Shown: positions 60,096 through 64,000 of the stretch, in pieces
Position numbering within the stretch: the stretch's first letter is position 1
Layout: each line of letters starts with the position of its first letter
Source of the DNA: Maccoyibacter sp900556645
Lineage (GTDB): Bacteria > Bacillota > Clostridia > Lachnospirales > Lachnospiraceae
Direction of reading: 5' to 3'
DNA: 64,000 nt
Assembly: GCA_958349535.1 (NCBI GenBank)
Contig: CATWDJ010000001.1
Coordinates: forward strand, 62,001-126,000
Position numbers and translations under genes: made by a program
Notes under the pieces: generated by a model
What the model saw: the letters and a program-made list of their open reading frames with translations, nothing else
What the model was told of the DNA's origin: nothing
Databases searched by the model: none

Positions 60096-61379
60096 ATGAG
60101 TAATAATTATCAGATTGAGACAAAGTGTATTCAGTCAGGATGGCACCCCACCAAAGGAGAGCCGAGAGTCCTTCCAATCTATCAAAGCACAACTTTTAAA
60201 TATGACACCAGCGACCAGATGGGACGTCTCTTTGATTTGGAGGACAGTGGTTATTTTTATACCAGATTACAGAATCCTACCAATGATGCGGTGGCAGAAA
60301 AAATCACAGAGTTGGAAGGCGGTGTGGCAGGTATGCTGACCTCATCCGGACAGGCAGCCAACTATTATGCTGTTTTTAACATCTGTGAAGCAGGAGATCA
60401 TATTGTCAGTGCATCTACCATTTACGGAGGAACCTTTAACCTTTACGGAACTACCATGAAGAAAATGGGTATTGACTGTACTTTTGTTGACCCGGATGCT
60501 TCCTACGAGGAATTGGAAAAAGCATTCCGTCCAAATACCAAATGTGTCTTTGCAGAAACCATTTCCAATCCGTCATTGGTAGTATTGGATATTGAAAAAT
60601 TTGCAAAATTAGCCCATGACCATGGAGTACCATTGATTATTGACAATACCTTTGCAACTCCGATTAACTGCCGTCCTTTTGAATGGGGAGCAGATATCGT
60701 AACCCATTCCACCACAAAATATATGGACGGACACGCAATGAGCGTGGGAGGAGCCATTATTGACAGCGGCAATTTTGACTGGAATGCCCACAAAGAAAAA
60801 TTCCCGGGACTGACGACACCGGATGAATCCTATCACGGTGTTATCTATACAGAAAAATTCGGAAAAGGTGCTTATATTACAAAGGCAACCACACAGCTTA
60901 TGAGGGATTTAGGCTCTATTCCGTCTCCGATGAATGCTTTTTTACTGAATGTAGGTCTTGAGACCTTGCACCTTAGAGTGCCGAGACACTGTGAAAATGC
61001 CCTGAAGGTGGCACAGTATCTGGAAAACCATGAGAAAGTAGCATGGGTAAATTATGCCGGACTTCCGGGGAACAAATATTATGAACTGGCAAAAAAATAT
61101 ATGCCAAAGGGAACCTGTGGTGTCATTTCTTTTGGATTAAAGGGCGGAAGAGACATATCGGTTTCTTTTATGGATAAACTGAAATTGGCGGCCATTGTGA
61201 CCCATGTTGCCGATGCCAGAACCTGTGTCCTGCATCCGGCAAGCCATACCCACAGACAGCTCAGCGAGGAAGAATTGGTGGAAGCAGGCGTACAGCCGGA
61301 TTTAATCCGTTTTTCCGTGGGAATTGAAAATGCGGATGATATTATTGCTGATTTGGAGCAGGCATTAGCAGAAATTTAA
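60096..61379 (+). CDS. metY: O-acetylhomoserine sulfhydrylase
   Basis: 427 residues, the length of MetY (longer than MetB/MetC). With pyridoxal phosphate it joins O-acetylhomoserine and sulfide to homocysteine for methionine. Phosphate-binding LTSSGQAANYYAVF (about 85-98), the PLP lysine in HSTTKYMDGHAMSVGG (about 208) and the closing HPASHTHRQLSEEE are typical. No SAM riboswitch can be recognised, and only 12 bases separate it from the upstream gene. AAAGGAG site. Confidence 0.94.
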   Translation: MSNNYQIETKCIQSGWHPTKGEPRVLPIYQSTTFKYDTSDQMGRLFDLEDSGYFYTRLQNPTNDAVAEKITELEGGVAGMLTSSGQAANYYAVFNICEAGDHIVSASTIYGGTFNLYGTTMKKMGIDCTFVDPDASYEELEKAFRPNTKCVFAETISNPSLVVLDIEKFAKLAHDHGVPLIIDNTFATPINCRPFEWGADIVTHSTTKYMDGHAMSVGGAIIDSGNFDWNAHKEKFPGLTTPDESYHGVIYTEKFGKGAYITKATTQLMRDLGSIPSPMNAFLLNVGLETLHLRVPRHCENALKVAQYLENHEKVAWVNYAGLPGNKYYELAKKYMPKGTCGVISFGLKGGRDISVSFMDKLKLAAIVTHVADARTCVLHPASHTHRQLSEEELVEAGVQPDLIRFSVGIENADDIIADLEQALAEI

Positions 61380-61401
61380 ACTCAAAGTGGAGGGTTCGTG
61401 T

Positions 61402-62853
61402 ATGAATAAGATTCTTTTTGCAGCATCTGAATGTGTTCCTTTTGTAAAAACCGGTGGACTTGCCGATGTATGCGGAGCTTTACCGAAGGAATTTGATAAG
61501 GCATATTGGGATGTGCGGGTAGTATTGCCGAATTACAGCTGTATACCGGCAGAATACCGTAATAAATTTGAATATGTAACACATTTTTATATGAGTGCGG
61601 GCAAGTATATCCAGGATAAATATGTGGGTGTTCTCAAATATGAATATCAGGAAATTACATACTATTTTATTGACAATGAAGAATATTTTAACAGTATTCT
61701 GCCTTATGGAGATGTTCGCTATGACATTGAGAAATTCACTTTTTTTGATAAAGCGGTCTTGTCCATGCTCCCGCTGATTGATTTCCAGCCGCAGGTTATC
61801 CACTGCCATGACTGGCAGACCGGACTGATACCGGTATATCTGAAAAATGAGTTTCAGGGAAATCCGTTCTTCTGGGGAATGAAGTCGGTCATGACCATTC
61901 ACAATCTGAAATTCCAAGGGGTATGGGATATTAAGACTATGAAGAACCTCAGTGGGCTTTCGGATGATTTGTTTTCCGCAGATAAGCTGGAATTTAAAAA
62001 AGATGCCAATATGTTAAAGGGTGGTCTGGTGTATGCGGACTATATTACCACCGTAAGCGATACTTATGCAAAGGAAATTCAGAGTGCATATTACGGAGAA
62101 GGACTGGAAGGCTTACTGAGTGCCCGCCATTTTGACATGCAGGGTATTGTAAATGGAATTGATTATGAGGTTTACAATCCGCAGACCGATCCGAAAATCT
62201 ATACCAATTACAGCAGCGAGGATTTCCGAACGAAAAAATGGAAAAACAAAGTGAAGCTGCAAGAGGATTTGGGTCTGACAGTAGATAAGAAGAAATATAT
62301 GATAGGTTTGATTTCCAGACTGACGGACCAGAAAGGTCTGGATTTGGTTGACCGTGTGATAGAGGGAATTATTGACGAGCATACCCAGTTGGTAATAATC
62401 GGAACCGGAGAGGAACGCTATGAGAATATGTTCCGCCATTTCGCTTGGAAATACGGAGATAAGATTTCGGCAAATATCTGCTATTCCGATGACCTGGCTC
62501 ATAAATTATATGCGGCTGCAGATGCCTTTTTGATGCCGTCCAGATTCGAGCCATGCGGCTTGACTCAGCTGATTTCCTACCGTTACGGCACCGTTCCGAT
62601 TGTCCGGGAGACCGGAGGGTTAAAGGATACGGTAATGCCGTTTAATGAATATGAGAACACGGGAACCGGATTCTCCTTTACTAACTATAATGCCGATGAA
62701 ATGCTCAATACCATCAATTATTCCAAACAGGTTTATTTTGACAAGAAGAGACAGTGGAACCAGATGGTAGACCGGGGTATTCAGGCGGATTATTCATGGA
62801 AGAAATCCACAGGACGTTATATGAACGTATATGATTATCTGATTGGCAATTAA
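61402..62853 (+). CDS. glgA: Glycogen synthase
   Basis: 483 residues from the ATG at 61402 (GGAGGG upstream); the frame five codons earlier is rejected. It is a GT5 glucosyltransferase that uses ADP-glucose. KTGGLADVCGALP (about 16-28) is the ADP-glucose-binding loop, HCHDWQTGLIP (about 132-142) holds catalytic residues, and SRFEPCGLTQLISYRYGTVPIVRETGGL (about 375-402, in parts) the acceptor and donor sites. It follows metY by 22 bases; glgC, glgD, glgB and glgP are absent nearby. Confidence 0.95.
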   Translation: MNKILFAASECVPFVKTGGLADVCGALPKEFDKAYWDVRVVLPNYSCIPAEYRNKFEYVTHFYMSAGKYIQDKYVGVLKYEYQEITYYFIDNEEYFNSILPYGDVRYDIEKFTFFDKAVLSMLPLIDFQPQVIHCHDWQTGLIPVYLKNEFQGNPFFWGMKSVMTIHNLKFQGVWDIKTMKNLSGLSDDLFSADKLEFKKDANMLKGGLVYADYITTVSDTYAKEIQSAYYGEGLEGLLSARHFDMQGIVNGIDYEVYNPQTDPKIYTNYSSEDFRTKKWKNKVKLQEDLGLTVDKKKYMIGLISRLTDQKGLDLVDRVIEGIIDEHTQLVIIGTGEERYENMFRHFAWKYGDKISANICYSDDLAHKLYAAADAFLMPSRFEPCGLTQLISYRYGTVPIVRETGGLKDTVMPFNEYENTGTGFSFTNYNADEMLNTINYSKQVYFDKKRQWNQMVDRGIQADYSWKKSTGRYMNVYDYLIGN

Positions 62854-62870
62854 AAATAAGATACAAAACG

Positions 62871-62920
62871 GTCTGCATCGGAGAAAGGTATTGCTTTTTG
62901 AAGATGCGGACTATTTTTTT
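62871..62920 (+). terminator. Terminator after glgA
   Basis: GTCTGCATC (62871-62879) pairs with GATGCGGAC (62903-62911, one G-T pair), then a seven-T run. Confidence 0.75.
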
Positions 62921-62925
62921 GAAAA

Positions 62926-63012
62926 ATGTTAACTATTTAACAGAAATGGGTTGACATACTGAAAAAAATGAGATATTCTAATGTCAACGTTTTTAAAATA
63001 ATAGTTAACATT
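62926..63012 (+). promoter_or_regulatory. bioY promoter with two BirA-type boxes
   Basis: TTGACA (62951-62956), 17 bases, TATTCT (62974-62979). Box 1 is ATGTTAAC-N16-GTTGACAT (62926-62957), whose right arm contains the -35 element. Box 2 is AATGTCAAC-N15-GTTAACATT (62980-63012), starting right after the -10 element. Both match the BirA operator layout of Firmicutes (TTGTTAAC-N14-16-GTTAACAA) with small changes, so biotin would shut the promoter. Confidence 0.85.
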
Positions 63013-63023
63013 AAAGGAGTTTT

Positions 63024-63575
63024 ATGATGAAAAAGATAACAGTAAAAGACATGACAGTAATTGCTTTGGTAACAGCAGTAATCTGTATTATTTCGCCGTT
63101 CTCCATTCCTATTGCAGTGTCACCGGTGCCGATTACACTGGCATTGTTTGCAATCTATTTAGGAGGTATTATTCTGGGATGGAAAAAAGGATTGCTCAGC
63201 GTAGTGATTTACCTTCTGCTGGGGATGGTGGGACTTCCGATTTTCTCAGGATTTTCCGGCGGTGTGCAGAAGCTTGTAGGTCCTACCGGAGGATATTTGG
63301 TAGGTTTCCTGTTTTTGGTTTTCTTTACCGGATTTTTCGTGGACAAATTCCCTAACAAGATTCCGATGTATTTTGTAGGAGGTCTCTTGGGACTGGTTGT
63401 ATGCTACCTGTTCGGAACCCTTTGGTTTATGATTCAGTATAAAACCGGTTTTGTGGAAACCCTTGGAATGTGTGTGATTCCATATATCCCGTTGGATTTG
63501 GTAAAATTGGTGTTGGCGGTGCTGGTGGGCAGCCAGATTCGTAAAATTTTGATAAAACAGGATTTGCTTTCATAA
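63024..63575 (+). CDS. bioY: Biotin transporter S component BioY
   Basis: 183 residues, about six membrane helices, the usual size for the substrate-capturing subunit of the energy-coupling-factor biotin importer. PIAVSPVPITLALFAIYLGG (about 29-48) and the GLPIFSGFSGGVQKLVGPTGGYLVGFL loop (about 72-98, in parts) are diagnostic. No EcfT or EcfA genes are adjacent, as in many Firmicutes that share one set among several S components. AAAGGAG precedes the ATG, and the BirA boxes confirm the substrate. Confidence 0.94.
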   Translation: MMKKITVKDMTVIALVTAVICIISPFSIPIAVSPVPITLALFAIYLGGIILGWKKGLLSVVIYLLLGMVGLPIFSGFSGGVQKLVGPTGGYLVGFLFLVFFTGFFVDKFPNKIPMYFVGGLLGLVVCYLFGTLWFMIQYKTGFVETLGMCVIPYIPLDLVKLVLAVLVGSQIRKILIKQDLLS

Positions 63576-63610
63576 TTTAAGAAAAATTACATAGACTAAT
63601 CCCATATAGA

Positions 63611-63643
63611 AATAGAGAGTGAGAACACTCTCTATTTTATTTT
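63611..63643 (+). terminator. Terminator after bioY
   Basis: AATAGAGAGTG (63611-63621) pairs with CACTCTCTATT (63626-63636), loop AGAA, followed by a T-rich tail. Confidence 0.85.
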
Positions 63644-63684
63644 GCGTTAATAACAATAAATAATGATTTTAAAAGGAGACTTAT

Positions 63685-64000
63685 ATGAAGGACGAAAAAA
63701 ATATTACCACAGAAAGCGAAACGGAGGACGGACAGCGTCTTTTAAATAACAATCGGGAGCGTCATAAAATACATTTGTTAACGATTATCGGTGAGGTGGA
63801 GGGGCATGAATGTCTTCCGGCAAATACGAAAACCACCAAATATGAGCATGTGTTGCCAAAGCTGGCAGAGATTGAGGATTCCAAAGAGGTGGAAGGTCTA
63901 TTGTTGATTCTGAATACCGTAGGAGGCGATGTGGAGTCGGGACTTGCCATAGCAGAGATGATTTCCTCCCTCAGCATTCCAACGGTATCATTGGTATTGG
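63685..64000 (+). CDS. ClpP-like protein TepA (3' truncated by window edge)
   Basis: The frame opens with an ATG preceded by AAAAGGAG and remains open to the edge: 105 complete codons. After an acidic N-terminal 25 residues the ClpP fold begins (HKIHLLTIIGEVEGHE, then LLLILNTVGGDVESGLAIAEMISSL); NTVGGDVESG matches the 'NTPGG' oxyanion strand of ClpP/SppA-type proteases. The catalytic serine and histidine lie beyond the window. TepA-type proteins in Bacilli and Clostridia are usually encoded beside an FtsK/SpoIIIE DNA translocase, which would be expected just downstream. Confidence 0.8.
   Translation, partial: MKDEKNITTESETEDGQRLLNNNRERHKIHLLTIIGEVEGHECLPANTKTTKYEHVLPKLAEIEDSKEVEGLLLILNTVGGDVESGLAIAEMISSLSIPTVSLVL

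Noticed and set aside
62926..62943. TGTTAAC-TAT-TTAACA resembles a Rex site before bioY
   Set aside because: The bases are better explained as the left half of a BirA box, with a matching second box downstream and a biotin transporter as the target.
1..64000. CRISPR arrays, tRNA and rRNA genes, insertion sequences
   Set aside because: Reading the intergenic regions gave no regularly spaced repeats, cloverleaf signatures, rRNA stretches or transposase frames.

Overview
The window looks like a chromosomal segment of a Gram-positive, low-to-moderate GC anaerobe of the Clostridia, most likely family Lachnospiraceae. Pointers are the strong AGGAGG-type ribosome binding sites, the many U-tailed hairpin terminators, a lexA/yneA-type divergent pair with Firmicutes SOS boxes, a BirA-type operator before bioY, Rex, a Re-type citrate synthase, a NifU-like/GGGtGRT gene pair and a 'high-cysteine HCB 13'-type peptide. 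I cannot fix the genus. I saw no rRNA, tRNA, CRISPR array, insertion sequence or prophage.

Layout. 1-4.0 kb: a truncated FecR-like protein, a Phd/ParE-type toxin-antitoxin pair with its own promoter and palindrome, an ABC transporter (permease plus ATPase) without a binding protein, and an M15 peptidase. 4.1-7.4 kb: queH, argH, asd. 7.5-8.9 kb: two decayed cell-envelope genes (class B sortase and LCP ligase). 9.0-13.1 kb: an operon of a DUF234-type ATPase with a lost P-loop, topoisomerase III and a left-handed beta-helix protein. 13.3-14.7 kb: a SigV/RsiV-like sigma/anti-sigma pair. 14.8-16.5 kb: the NifU-like/GGGtGRT pair. 16.7-20.9 kb: an HD-GYP-receiver protein coupled to a large hybrid histidine kinase. 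21-23.2 kb: Rex-site-controlled alcohol dehydrogenase and a TraX-like protein. 23.2-30.2 kb: amino-acid synthesis (ilvN, ilvC, a LysR regulator divergent from leuCD, an AP2-domain protein, thrC).

30.3-31.5 kb: a CheY-like receiver with a protein joining four MshEN-type repeats to a CheX-like domain. 32.2-33.4 kb: lexA and a divergent LysM cell-division-inhibitor-like gene. 33.5-38.8 kb: acyltransferase, tyrosine recombinase, ttcA-like, dtd, tyrA, aroF. 39-45.1 kb: an EF-G-like GTPase, a secreted repeat protein, leuS. 45.2-47.5 kb: several small lineage-specific proteins and a pseudo-receiver. 47.7-51 kb: Re-citrate synthase, GntR regulator, isocitrate dehydrogenase, i.e. an oxidative route from oxaloacetate towards 2-oxoglutarate and glutamate. 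51-64 kb: ABC-F protein, rex, a coiled-coil protein, nnrD/E, alr, mazF, a CBS protein, yebC, a CFI-box-like protein, metY, glgA, bioY and the start of a ClpP-like TepA gene.

Themes: amino-acid synthesis (Arg, Asp family, Ile/Val/Leu, Thr, Tyr, Met, and Glu precursors) dominates, mixed with c-di-GMP/phosphorelay signalling and stress control. Several operators can be read directly (Rex, BirA, LexA, LysR-type, GntR-type, toxin-antitoxin). Domain and family names come from my reading of the translated sequence; no database search was run.
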